From contig CACPCZ010000006.1 of the NCBI GenBank assembly GCA_902632555.1, forward strand, positions 1 to 60,886: a DNA stretch of 60,886 nt. Reading direction: 5' to 3'. The DNA is from an uncultured SAR86 cluster bacterium. Its GTDB lineage: Bacteria; Pseudomonadota; Gammaproteobacteria; Magnimaribacterales; D2472. The notes under the pieces are model-generated. The model made no database searches. It was not told the DNA's origin and saw only the letters and a list, made by a program, of their open reading frames with translations. Below, in pieces: positions 28,553 through 37,541 of the stretch. A program made the translations under genes and the position numbers. Each line of letters begins with the position of its first letter. Position 1 is the first letter of the stretch.

Positions 28553-29691
28553 ATTTTTTGATTGTGAGTTTCATCTCTGTGTTTCTTGAGATATTTCATA
28601 AAAGGTGTTCCGCCGGTTCCTCTTACTGTTGATCCTCCAGATCCAATATCACTAGTCACTTGCGCTTGTTTATGAATATAAGTTGCAGCATATTCAAGAT
28701 GCTGAGCCCTAAACTTTCTTATTTCTTCAAGACATTGATTATAGATTTCTGTAAGGCACTTAGATTTATGAATTATATCTTTTGCCTTAGATTTTTTTTC
28801 AACCTTTTCAATCATCTCTCTATGATGAGGCGGCATATATTCTCTCATCTCATTTAAATAATGCCTTAAGTTATCATTTGTGTGATAAATACCCAATGCA
28901 CCATCTAAAAATGGAATAATGCTACTTTGAGCTCCAGTCTCTCCTCTGAAAAACTGTGGCTCATTATTAAATTGATTTTCATAAATTAGCCCATCTTTTA
29001 AATCGGGATTATCTTTTGTTCCGAATATATATGGCCTAACCCTATGATAATAAACATATGGGTCACATTTTTCTGGCATTTTAGAAAAGATGCTATTTAC
29101 CTTTATAAGAGACTTCTTTATTCTTTTTAATTCTTTTGAAAATTCACTATCTAAATTTTTGCTGTCCAAGTGTGCCAATTTATATGCTGCATCAATCGCA
29201 TCACTTGCAGCATCTTCAATACAAACGTGGATTGTAACAAACCAATCCTCATCAACACCCCCTAGAAAATTATTTATTAGAGCCACATTATCAAGGGAGA
29301 TAGGTTCAGAATTATCAATTTTATACCAATTATCTAAGCAATAACTTGCGTAGCTTAGAATCGGCGGCCTTCCTAAATATTGAGACAATTTTACCCATGG
29401 TTCAGATATAACTTCTGGAAGGATTGGTTCTGGATTTTTACCTCCCCACATATATGCATGAGCAATAAAACTGATATGTGACATTGCTAGGTTTATCTCT
29501 TGAATATTATTTTGTTTAATAATTTCATCAACAGAAAAATCTTTTTTATTCAATTTAAGAATTGTTTTTTGAACCTTGTTAGTTAAAAGTAATTTTGGTA
29601 AATGTGAAGCAATGTTTGAAATATTATTTAATGTTTTGGACTCAGTCTTATATGACATTATGGGGTCTTTTTTTGGAAGAAAAGTGTGCAT
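28549..29691 (-). CDS. Indoleamine 2,3-dioxygenase family protein
   Basis: The protein (380 residues, or 369 if it starts at 29658) matches the heme dioxygenase that opens the indole ring of tryptophan or similar indoles. It has LGRPPILSYASYCLDNW, FFRGETGAQSSIIPFLDGAL, MREYMPPHHR and the C-terminal FRAQHLEYAATYI, in which His 331 is the likely heme-iron ligand, then GTGGTPFMKYLKKHRDET. Bacterial members exist but are less common than tryptophan 2,3-dioxygenase. No kynureninase or formamidase is adjacent, so the pathway is unclear. The start is uncertain because neither ATG has a clear ribosome site. Confidence 0.9.
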   Translation of the reverse strand: MHTFLPKKDPIMSYKTESKTLNNISNIASHLPKLLLTNKVQKTILKLNKKDFSVDEIIKQNNIQEINLAMSHISFIAHAYMWGGKNPEPILPEVISEPWVKLSQYLGRPPILSYASYCLDNWYKIDNSEPISLDNVALINNFLGGVDEDWFVTIHVCIEDAASDAIDAAYKLAHLDSKNLDSEFSKELKRIKKSLIKVNSIFSKMPEKCDPYVYYHRVRPYIFGTKDNPDLKDGLIYENQFNNEPQFFRGETGAQSSIIPFLDGALGIYHTNDNLRHYLNEMREYMPPHHREMIEKVEKKSKAKDIIHKSKCLTEIYNQCLEEIRKFRAQHLEYAATYIHKQAQVTSDIGSGGSTVRGTGGTPFMKYLKKHRDETHNQKI

Positions 29692-29790
29692 AACATTTAT
29701 ATAATAAACTCATAAAATTAATAAATACAACATGTTTTTTTGTACTTAAAAAATTAATTAAAAAAAAGTATATTTTTTTACAAAAAAGTG

Positions 29791-29818
29791 TTGACAAGTT
29801 TTCTAATAGGAGTAATAT
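29791..29818 (+). promoter_or_regulatory. Strong promoter of the structured RNA candidate
   Basis: A consensus TTGACA at 29791-29796 and TAATAT at 29813-29818 with 16-base spacing. It is preceded by A/T tracts (29700-29790) that could act as an UP-like element. The predicted start is near 29825. Confidence 0.8.
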
Positions 29819-29824
29819 TAAATA

Positions 29825-30046
29825 TACCAACGGCAACCGACTAGTGACCAACTGCAGACGGGAGACCTAGAGAGAAGCTGAAGGAAGAGACCGAAGGGTG
29901 AAAGCATTTACAAGAGTCGGCGATAAAAAAGAGCTTGTAAATCCACCAAGAGTTCAAGAGAAAGAACTCAAGGAGCTAAAGAAAATCTCACTTTAGACCC
30001 CTAAGGAACTCGATTAAGAAAACAGAGTTTAACTCTGTTTTTTTTT
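29825..30046 (+). ncRNA. Structured RNA candidate upstream of aceE
   Basis: This 440-base gap between genes holds an approximately 220-nt GA-rich, non-coding transcript with a consensus promoter and a terminator. Visible pairings are ATTTACAAG (29906-29914) with CTTGTAAAT (29934-29942); AGTCGG in that loop with CCGACT at 29837-29842 (a pseudoknot); GAGTTC (29950-29955) with GAACTC (29964-29969 or 30006-30011); and CTAAAG (29976-29981) with CTTTAG (29991-29996). AACTC at 30007-30011 could also pair with GAGTT in the terminator. I could not match it to 6S, tmRNA, RNase P, SRP, CsrB or a known riboswitch. It may be a stand-alone RNA or a cis-regulator of aceE. Confidence 0.65.
30021..30046 (+). 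terminator. Terminator of the structured RNA
   Basis: AACAGAG/CTCTGTT stem with a TTTAA loop and nine T. It lies 87 bases before the aceE start. Confidence 0.93.
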
Positions 30047-30132
30047 GCCTTAAAAAAACTAAATTATTCAATTTTAAATTATAAAAATTCCATCTAAAAT
30101 ACTGTAAACTTGTTTTATCATGGGAGTTTTAA

Positions 30133-32769
30133 TTGTCAGATAAAGATATTGATCCAATTGAAACTTCTGAGTGGCTTGAGGCTATAAATAGCGTAATTGA
30201 AGAGGAAGGTATTGATCGAGCTTCATTTTTATTATCTAAGTTAGCAAAAAAACTCAATCAAGAGGGCGCAATTCCATCATATAATCTTACGACTCCATTT
30301 AAAAACTCTATACCCTTAAAGGAAGAAGCCCCAATGCCAGGCGATCTTTTTATGGAAAGGAAAATAAGATCACTAATCCGTTGGAATGCTCTTGTCATGG
30401 TTCTAAAAGCAAACATGAATGATGATGAATTGGGAGGACATATCTCAACTTTTTCGTCTGCTGCAACACTATATGATGTTGGTTTTAATTATTTCTTCAG
30501 AGGCTCAAATGGCCAACTTGAAGATATGGTTTATTATCAAGGGCATTGCTCACCAGGTATATATGCAAGGAGCTACCTTGAGGGATATTTGAATGAAGAC
30601 GATCTAGATAATTTTAGACAAGAAGTTCATAAACCAGGATTATCATCTTATCCACATCCCTGGCTAATGCCGGATTATTGGCAATTTCCTGTGGTTTCAA
30701 TGGGGTTAGGTCCAATACTTGGGATATATCAAGCACATGTCATGAGATATTTATCAGCAAGAGGACTTGTACCGAGAAATGACAGAAAAGTATGGGTTTT
30801 TTGTGGCGATGGTGAGATGGATGAGCCAGAGTCTAAAGGAGCTATTGGCCTTGCGGGTCGAGAACAATTAGAAAATCTGATATTTGTTGTGAACTGCAAT
30901 CTCCAAAGACTTGATGGACCAGTAAGAGGAAATGGGAAAATTATTCAAGAATTAGAAGGCGCATTCAGAGGTGAAGGCTGGAATGTTATCAAAGTTGTTT
31001 GGGGAAGATTTTGGGATCCAATAATGGCAAAAGATACAGAAGGCAAATTACAAGATTTAATGGATGTGGTGGTTGACGGAGAGCTGCAAAATTTCAAAGC
31101 AAAAGGAGGCGCATATACAAGAGAGAATTTTTTTGCAAAAGATCCTGATGTTTTAGAAATGGTAAAAGATTTATCCGATGATGATATTTATAAACTTAAC
31201 AGAGGGGGGCATGATCCTTATAAGGTATATGCCGCTTATCACAAAGCTGTAAATTCTGAGGGAGCTCCAACTGTAATACTTGCTCTCACAACCAAAGGTT
31301 ACGGAACAGGCTCAAGAGAGGCAGATAATACAACACATCAAGTTAAAAAATTATCTATGGATAATATCAAATCATTTAGAGACAAATTTAATATACCGGT
31401 TTCAGACTCTGAAATTGTAAAACTACCATATGTTAGACCGCCAGATAATTCTCCAGAAATACAATATCTTAAAAAAACCAGGAAAAAGCTTGGTGGATAT
31501 ATTCCAAGAAGAAGAATGTCATCAGAAGCTTTACCAATGCCTGACAATAAAATATTTGAAAAATTACATGAATCAAGTGGAGATAGAAAAATATCAACTA
31601 CTATGGCAATTGTGAGATTAATTACTGATTTGTTAAAAGATAGTGAAATAGGTGAAAGAATTGTTCCTATTGTTCCTGATGAAGCTAGAACTTTTGGAAT
31701 GGAAGCATTATTTCGACAGGTTGGAATTTACTCCTCAGCTGGTCAAAAATATGAGCCAGAAGATGCTGATAAAGTGATGTGGTACAAAGAGTCAAAAGAT
31801 GGAGTGATGCTAGAGGAAGGAATCACAGAAGCAGGTGCATTTAGTGCTTGGACTGCATTAGCTACAGCATATTCAAATTATGACTTTCCAATGATCCCAT
31901 TTTATCTTTTTTATTCGATGTTCGGATTTCAAAGAGTTCATGATTTATCATGGGCTGCAGGTGACGCACAAGCTAAAGGTTTTCTAATAGGAGCAACTTC
32001 TGGAAGAACAACCTTAAATGGTGAGGGTCTTCAGCATCAAGATGGACATAGCCATATTCTTTCATCAACAATACCCAATTGTTTATCTTATGATCCTGCA
32101 TTTGCATATGAAGTTGCTGCGATTGTCAAAAATGGCATTAAAGAAATGTTTGTTGAACAGAAAAATTATTTCTATTACATAACTACAATTAATGAAAATT
32201 ACTCACATCCACAAATGCCAGAAGGCTCTGAGTCAGGAATTATCAAAGGAATGTACAAATTAAAAGGTGAAGAGAATGCTCAAATAAGGCTTCTTGGTTC
32301 CGGTGCTATTTTAAGGGAAGCAATAAAAGCAAAAGAATTATTAGAGAAGTTCAACATTAAAGCAGAGGTTTGGAGTGTAACAAGTTTTAATTTATTGAGA
32401 AAAGATGGAATGGAAGTAGAAAGATTAAATCAACTAAACCCTAGAATAAATCCAAGTTTATCGTACGTCGAGCAATGTTTTTCTGATAATGATATTCCTG
32501 TTATTGCTGCCACTGACTATATGCGTTCATATTCTGAGCAAATCAGACCCTATATTAAGTCTATGTTCTTTACTTTAGGAACAGATGGATATGGAAGAAG
32601 CGATTCAAGAGAAACATTAAGAGATTTTTTTGAAGTTGACTCAAAGAGCATTTCAAGAGCAGCAGCATACGCCTTGTATAAAACAAAAATTATTTCAGAG
32701 GATCAAATAATTGATATTTATAAAACTTTGAAAGTTGATTCATCCAAGCCCAATCCCTGGGAAGTCTGA
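30133..32769 (+). CDS. aceE: Pyruvate dehydrogenase E1 component (homodimeric type)
   Basis: AceE decarboxylates pyruvate with thiamine diphosphate and acetylates the lipoyl group of AceF. The 878-residue length and sequence match the single-chain E1 of gammaproteobacteria: HISTFSSAATLYDVGFNYFF, the ThDP motif GDGEMDEPES with downstream NCNLQRLDGPV, and the C-terminal GRSDSRETLRDFFEVD. The start is a TTG at 30133 with a GGGAG ribosome site (30122-30126). The upstream terminator and RNA candidate may control it. It overlaps aceF by one base. Confidence 0.97.
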   Translation: MSDKDIDPIETSEWLEAINSVIEEEGIDRASFLLSKLAKKLNQEGAIPSYNLTTPFKNSIPLKEEAPMPGDLFMERKIRSLIRWNALVMVLKANMNDDELGGHISTFSSAATLYDVGFNYFFRGSNGQLEDMVYYQGHCSPGIYARSYLEGYLNEDDLDNFRQEVHKPGLSSYPHPWLMPDYWQFPVVSMGLGPILGIYQAHVMRYLSARGLVPRNDRKVWVFCGDGEMDEPESKGAIGLAGREQLENLIFVVNCNLQRLDGPVRGNGKIIQELEGAFRGEGWNVIKVVWGRFWDPIMAKDTEGKLQDLMDVVVDGELQNFKAKGGAYTRENFFAKDPDVLEMVKDLSDDDIYKLNRGGHDPYKVYAAYHKAVNSEGAPTVILALTTKGYGTGSREADNTTHQVKKLSMDNIKSFRDKFNIPVSDSEIVKLPYVRPPDNSPEIQYLKKTRKKLGGYIPRRRMSSEALPMPDNKIFEKLHESSGDRKISTTMAIVRLITDLLKDSEIGERIVPIVPDEARTFGMEALFRQVGIYSSAGQKYEPEDADKVMWYKESKDGVMLEEGITEAGAFSAWTALATAYSNYDFPMIPFYLFYSMFGFQRVHDLSWAAGDAQAKGFLIGATSGRTTLNGEGLQHQDGHSHILSSTIPNCLSYDPAFAYEVAAIVKNGIKEMFVEQKNYFYYITTINENYSHPQMPEGSESGIIKGMYKLKGEENAQIRLLGSGAILREAIKAKELLEKFNIKAEVWSVTSFNLLRKDGMEVERLNQLNPRINPSLSYVEQCFSDNDIPVIAATDYMRSYSEQIRPYIKSMFFTLGTDGYGRSDSRETLRDFFEVDSKSISRAAAYALYKTKIISEDQIIDIYKTLKVDSSKPNPWEV

Positions 32770-34064
32770 TGTCAGATATTAAAACTATTAATTTACCTGA
32801 CTACGGCGAATTTGAAGAGGTTGAGGTAATTGAGATATGTGTAAAAGAAGGTCAAAAAGTCGATTCTGAAGAACCAATATTAGTTTTAGAAACTGACAAA
32901 GCCGCAATGGAAATTCCATCTTCAATTAATGGAACGGTAAATAAAGTTCTTTTAAATGTTGGTGATAAAGTAAGTATTGGAATGCCATTTTTAGATATTA
33001 AACCCGAGGAGGTTTTATCTGAATCAAAAGAGGAATCAAAAACAGAAGATTTACAATCTATTGAACCAATTGAAAAAAAAGATGAGTTACCGTCAGCAGT
33101 AGATGATGCTGCAAATATAATGTCAAAATATCAACCACAATCAAATGTAGTTGAATTTAAAAAATCAAAAAATAATAAAATACATTCTGGCCCAGCCACT
33201 AGAAAACTTGCAAGAGAATTTGGTATTGATTTATCAGAGATTAGAGGATCAGGTCCTAAAAATAGAATTTTAAAAGAGGATTTGCACGAGTACGTTAAAA
33301 ATATACTCAAATTTAAAAACCAACAAAGAGTAAATACTTCTCAGCCCGAAATAGATTTTTCTGAGTGGGGGAAAATTACAAAAGAGGAGTTAACAAAATT
33401 CCAAAAAACTTCTTTAGATAATTTGCACTCATCTTGGATTAATATTCCGCATGTTACTCAACATGAAGAAGCAGATATTACAAAACTTTTAAAATTAAGA
33501 AATAAATTAAATAAAAAATATAAATGTAAAGTATCTCCACTAGCATATGTCATAAAAGCTACTGCCGAAACTCTATTACAATTCAAACAAATGAATTCTT
33601 CTTTATCATCTGATTTAAGCTCAATAATATATAAAGAATATATAAATATTGGCATTGCTGTAGATACAGATTATGGTCTTATCGTGCCAAACGTGAAAGA
33701 TGTTAACAATAAATCAATAAATGAAATTTCTAATGAAGTAAATGAAATTGCGGATTTAGCGAAAAAAAGAAGGCTGAATAATAATCAGCTTACTGGATCA
33801 AGTTTTACAATTTCTTCTTTAAGTGGGGTTGGTGGAAAATTTTTTACGCCAATAATCAATCCTCCAGAAGTTGGGATTCTTGGACTTTCAAAAACATATG
33901 ATTCTCTCAAGTTAGACAAGCTAAAACTTCAAACAACAAATCAATTACCTCTTTCATTGTCATATGATCACAGAGTTATAAATGGAGTTTATGCAATAAA
34001 ATTTTTAAATCATTTGATTGAAGTATTAAATGATTTAAATTTTTTAGAAAGCTCTTTTAAATAA
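32769..34064 (+). CDS. aceF: Dihydrolipoyllysine-residue acetyltransferase (PDH E2), single lipoyl domain
   Basis: The 431-residue protein has one lipoyl domain (Lys 44 in ETDKAAMEIPS) and a peripheral-subunit-binding domain (SGPATRKLAREFGIDLSEI, about residues 138-156). The catalytic domain follows. The usual active-site motif HxxxDG reads HRVING (His 401, Asn 405), so the conserved Asp is Asn. E. coli AceF has three lipoyl domains, so this is a shorter version. No lpd (E3) gene follows; E3 must be elsewhere. The overlap with aceE implies coupled expression. Confidence 0.95.
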   Translation: MSDIKTINLPDYGEFEEVEVIEICVKEGQKVDSEEPILVLETDKAAMEIPSSINGTVNKVLLNVGDKVSIGMPFLDIKPEEVLSESKEESKTEDLQSIEPIEKKDELPSAVDDAANIMSKYQPQSNVVEFKKSKNNKIHSGPATRKLAREFGIDLSEIRGSGPKNRILKEDLHEYVKNILKFKNQQRVNTSQPEIDFSEWGKITKEELTKFQKTSLDNLHSSWINIPHVTQHEEADITKLLKLRNKLNKKYKCKVSPLAYVIKATAETLLQFKQMNSSLSSDLSSIIYKEYINIGIAVDTDYGLIVPNVKDVNNKSINEISNEVNEIADLAKKRRLNNNQLTGSSFTISSLSGVGGKFFTPIINPPEVGILGLSKTYDSLKLDKLKLQTTNQLPLSLSYDHRVINGVYAIKFLNHLIEVLNDLNFLESSFK

Positions 34065-34104
34065 TTGTTACAATAATCTCTTAATTTAAAGCTATAAGGA
34101 AAAA

Positions 34105-35670
34105 ATGTTTAACACGTTAGATTGGGTGATAGTAGGGCTTTATTGTATCGGTATTATTTCACTAGCAACTTATGTCTCTAGAAATAAAACTGGCACACAA
34201 AGAAGTGCAGAAGATTATTTCCTAGCTGGACGAACACTGCCGTGGTGGGCAATTGGCGCTTCATTAATTGCTGCTAATATATCTGCTGAACAGATAATCG
34301 GAATGTCAGGACAAGGATTTGTTGTAGGCATGGCGATAGCGGTATGGGAATTGACTGCCGCGATTGCTCTAATAGTAATGGCGAAATACTTTTTACCAAT
34401 TTTTTTAGAAAAAAAGATCTACACTATGCCGCAGTTCTTAGAGCAACGCTTTAACAAGAATGTAAGTTTAGTTTTGTCTTTTTTTTGGTTAGTTGTTTAT
34501 ATTTTTATTAATTTAACCTCAGTTCTTTGGTTGGGTTCATTAGCAATAAACGCTTTGACAGGATTAGATCTATTTTACGGTTTAATAATTTTGGCAGCTT
34601 TTTCTTTAGCCTATTCACTTTTTGGTGGTTTGAAAGCAGTAGCTATGACAGATGTTGTTCAAGTTGTTTTATTAATCTTTGGTGGACTTGCAGTTTCTTT
34701 TATCGCTTTGAACACTATTTCAGAGTCTTCAGGAGTTTTAAGTGGTTTAAAAATTGTTTTCAATGAGATGCCTGAAAAATTTGACATGATACTTTCAGCT
34801 GATAATCCATCCTATAAAAATTTACCAGGTATCTGGATACTAATTGGTCTAGGTGTATGGATTGGACATTTTTTCTATTGGGGATTCAATCAATATATTA
34901 CTCAGCGCGCTTTAGGAGCAAAATCTATCAAAGAGGCACAAAAGGGTGTAATGTTTGCTGCTTATTTAAAGTTACTAATGCCTATTGTAATAGTATTACC
35001 TGGGATATGTGCAGCAGTTCTTTTTCCAGTTCTTGAAAAATCTGATCAAGCATATCCTACAATGATGTCTCTTCTACCAAACGGACTATTGGGTCTTACA
35101 TTTGCTGCATTGATTGCTGCTATAGTTTCATCGCTAGCATCTATGAGCAATAGTATCAGCACAATATTTACTATGGATATTTATAGATATTTTCAAAAAA
35201 ACGATCATGATCAAGCACACCTTATTAAAATTGGAAGATCTACAGTAGTAGTTTCTTTAATTATTGCAACATTAATTGCAAAACCCCTTTTAGGCAGCTT
35301 TGATTCAATTTTTCAATATATCCAGAATTTCACTGGCTATTTCTCACCTGGAATAGTTGTTATATTTTTAGTAGCTCTTTTTTGGAAAAAAGCTACATCT
35401 ATGTCTGTAATATTTGCTGCTGTTATATCTCTAGTTGGTTCAATTTTTATAAGTGGAAGTTACCCCGATTTACCATTTATACATAGAATGACAATTGTTT
35501 TTCTGATGTCGGCATTTGGATGCTGGCTGGTTACGTACATTCAAGGATATAAAGATCAGGAAAAGGCCATAGATCTTAGCAATATTGACTTCTCAACAAC
35601 CAAAGCATTTAACATAAATACTGCAATTGTTGTTATTACTTTGGGCTTGATTTATGTTTCACTTGCTTAA
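34105..35670 (+). CDS. Sodium/solute symporter (SSS family, SGLT-like)
   Basis: The 521-residue protein has about 13-14 hydrophobic segments and the SSS pattern: EDYFLAGRTLPWWAIGASLI, AANISAEQIIGMSGQGF, SLFGGLKAVAMTDVVQ and IVSSLASMSNSISTIFTMD. This is the sodium-coupled sugar-type branch (SGLT/sialic-acid-like). It is followed immediately by a secreted beta-glucosidase-type enzyme and a glucokinase, so glucose or a related hexose is the most likely substrate (inference). Confidence 0.92.
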   Translation: MFNTLDWVIVGLYCIGIISLATYVSRNKTGTQRSAEDYFLAGRTLPWWAIGASLIAANISAEQIIGMSGQGFVVGMAIAVWELTAAIALIVMAKYFLPIFLEKKIYTMPQFLEQRFNKNVSLVLSFFWLVVYIFINLTSVLWLGSLAINALTGLDLFYGLIILAAFSLAYSLFGGLKAVAMTDVVQVVLLIFGGLAVSFIALNTISESSGVLSGLKIVFNEMPEKFDMILSADNPSYKNLPGIWILIGLGVWIGHFFYWGFNQYITQRALGAKSIKEAQKGVMFAAYLKLLMPIVIVLPGICAAVLFPVLEKSDQAYPTMMSLLPNGLLGLTFAALIAAIVSSLASMSNSISTIFTMDIYRYFQKNDHDQAHLIKIGRSTVVVSLIIATLIAKPLLGSFDSIFQYIQNFTGYFSPGIVVIFLVALFWKKATSMSVIFAAVISLVGSIFISGSYPDLPFIHRMTIVFLMSAFGCWLVTYIQGYKDQEKAIDLSNIDFSTTKAFNINTAIVVITLGLIYVSLA

Positions 35671-35671
35671 A

Positions 35672-37537
35672 ATGAAAAAGTTGTTTTTGATTTTAAGTTT
35701 TTCTTCTATTCTTTTCTCAGATACTGATTGGAATGACCAAAATGATTGTTCTTTGCCTGACAATAATAATCTTGTAGAAAGCATTTTAAATAATATGACC
35801 CTAGAACAGAAAGTTGGCCAGATAATAATGCCTGAAATTAATAGCATTACTCCCGATGATGCAAAAAAATATCAATTTGGAACAATATTAAATGGCGGTG
35901 GTGGTTTTCCAAATAAAAATAAAAATAGCTCAATTGAGGATTGGAAAAATCTTAGTAAAAGTTATTATGAGTCATCGCCAATAGTAAGTGGTATTAGAGT
36001 TCCAATATTATGGGGCACAGATGCAGTTCATGGTCATAATAATGTAATTGGTGCGACTATCTTTCCTCACAATATTGCTCTTGGTGCTACCAGGAATCAT
36101 TTACTTGTTAGAGAAATTGGTAAAGCAGTTGCTAAAGAGGTTTTATCTACTGGAATTGTTTGGACTTTTGCTCCTACTATTGCAGTTCCTCAGAATGATT
36201 TATGGGGAAGAACATACGAAGGCTACTCAGAGGATCCAGCTCTAGTATCACTATTAGGTAAAAATTTTATTATTGGACTTCAGGGTGAGGGCTCAGACTT
36301 TTTAGGAAATCATAAAGTTTTAGCAACAGCTAAACATTTTCTTGGAGATGGAGGAACCAGCGAGGGCATTGATCAAGGCAATACAATTATTGATGAGCAA
36401 TCGTTAAAAGAAATTCATGGAGAGCCTTACTATCATGCTATTGACTCTTGTGCTATTTCTATAATGGCAAGCTTTAACTCATGGAATGGTCTTAAAAGCC
36501 ATGGAAATAAGTATCTACTAGAAAATATATTGAAATCTCAAATGAATTTTGATGGATTTGTTGTTGGTGACTGGAATGGTCATGGGCAAATACCTGGCTG
36601 CGAGGATGCTAATTGTCCAGAAGCATTTAATTCTGGAGTTGATATTTTTATGGTACCGACTGAATGGGAGGGACTCTACTGGAATACCCTTAGTCAAGTA
36701 AAAGAAGGCATTATTAGCGAAAAAAGATTAAATGATGCTGTAAAAAGGATATTAAATGCCAAAGCTTACCTTGGACTATTTGAAGAAAGAGTTCCACACG
36801 CATTTACAAAAAATTATATTGGAGATTCCAAACATAGAGCACTTGCGCAACAAGCTGTTCGAGAATCATTGGTTTTACTTAAAAATAATGCTTCTGTTTT
36901 GCCAATGAATCCAACTAAAAAATTTCTAATCGTTGGCAGTCAGTCAAAGAACATTGAAAACCAAATGGGAGGTTGGACTATTACATGGCAAGGTAAAAGC
37001 TGGGAGGGGGTAAGTATTGATAACAATGATTTCCCAAATACTAAAAGTATTTATGAGTCATTGTCAGATCTTATAATTGATTCAGGTGGTTATGTTGAAT
37101 ATTCAGATGATGGAGAATTTAATCAAAAACCAGATTATGTGATTTTTGTTTATGGAGAATCACCATACGCTGAAGGCTTCGGAGATATTAAAAGTTTAAA
37201 TTTCAGTGAAAATAATTTTATGTTATTAGAAAAAATGAACCAACTATCAAGTCAGGATATTAACGTTATTTCTTTATTCATATCTGGCAGACCTATGATT
37301 GTTGATGAAGAATTAAGTTTGTCAGATGCATTTGTAAGCATATGGTTACCTGGTACTGCCGTCGAGGGCATTAATGACGTAATTTTTAAAAACAAAGACA
37401 ACACTATTAATTATGATTTCGTTGGAAAACTTCCTTTTTCTTGGCCTAGTTCAGAATCTAGCAACCCATTAAATTTTTATGATGTTTCTTATGAGCCTTT
37501 ATTTGAATATGGCTATGGATTAACTTACTCAAAATAA
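35672..37537 (+). CDS. Exported glycoside hydrolase family 3 (beta-glucosidase-like)
   Basis: The 621-residue product has a signal peptide (KKLFLILSFSSILFS), then the GH3 N-terminal barrel with LWGTDAVHGHNNV and DLWGRTYEGYSEDP. TAKHFLGDGGT and the nucleophile region FVVGDWNGHG (Asp 300) follow. The GH3 C-terminal domain is present, with LLKNNASVLPM and IVGSQSKN. Family members release terminal beta-linked glucose from cello-, laminari- or similar oligosaccharides. The ATG at 35672 follows the symporter stop by one base; the ATG at 35654 would overlap it and lacks the signal-peptide start. It would act in the periplasm and pass glucose to the symporter and Glk. Confidence 0.94.
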   Translation: MKKLFLILSFSSILFSDTDWNDQNDCSLPDNNNLVESILNNMTLEQKVGQIIMPEINSITPDDAKKYQFGTILNGGGGFPNKNKNSSIEDWKNLSKSYYESSPIVSGIRVPILWGTDAVHGHNNVIGATIFPHNIALGATRNHLLVREIGKAVAKEVLSTGIVWTFAPTIAVPQNDLWGRTYEGYSEDPALVSLLGKNFIIGLQGEGSDFLGNHKVLATAKHFLGDGGTSEGIDQGNTIIDEQSLKEIHGEPYYHAIDSCAISIMASFNSWNGLKSHGNKYLLENILKSQMNFDGFVVGDWNGHGQIPGCEDANCPEAFNSGVDIFMVPTEWEGLYWNTLSQVKEGIISEKRLNDAVKRILNAKAYLGLFEERVPHAFTKNYIGDSKHRALAQQAVRESLVLLKNNASVLPMNPTKKFLIVGSQSKNIENQMGGWTITWQGKSWEGVSIDNNDFPNTKSIYESLSDLIIDSGGYVEYSDDGEFNQKPDYVIFVYGESPYAEGFGDIKSLNFSENNFMLLEKMNQLSSQDINVISLFISGRPMIVDEELSLSDAFVSIWLPGTAVEGINDVIFKNKDNTINYDFVGKLPFSWPSSESSNPLNFYDVSYEPLFEYGYGLTYSK

Positions 37538-37541
37538 ATTT

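Noticed and set aside
29825-30046. Glycine riboswitch, RNase P RNA, tmRNA, SRP RNA or 6S RNA
   Set aside because: Some pieces (GGGAGACC, CCGAAGGG) recall a glycine riboswitch, but the CTCAGGCAAAAGGAC-like block is missing. The conserved cores of the other RNAs are also absent, and no glycine gene follows.
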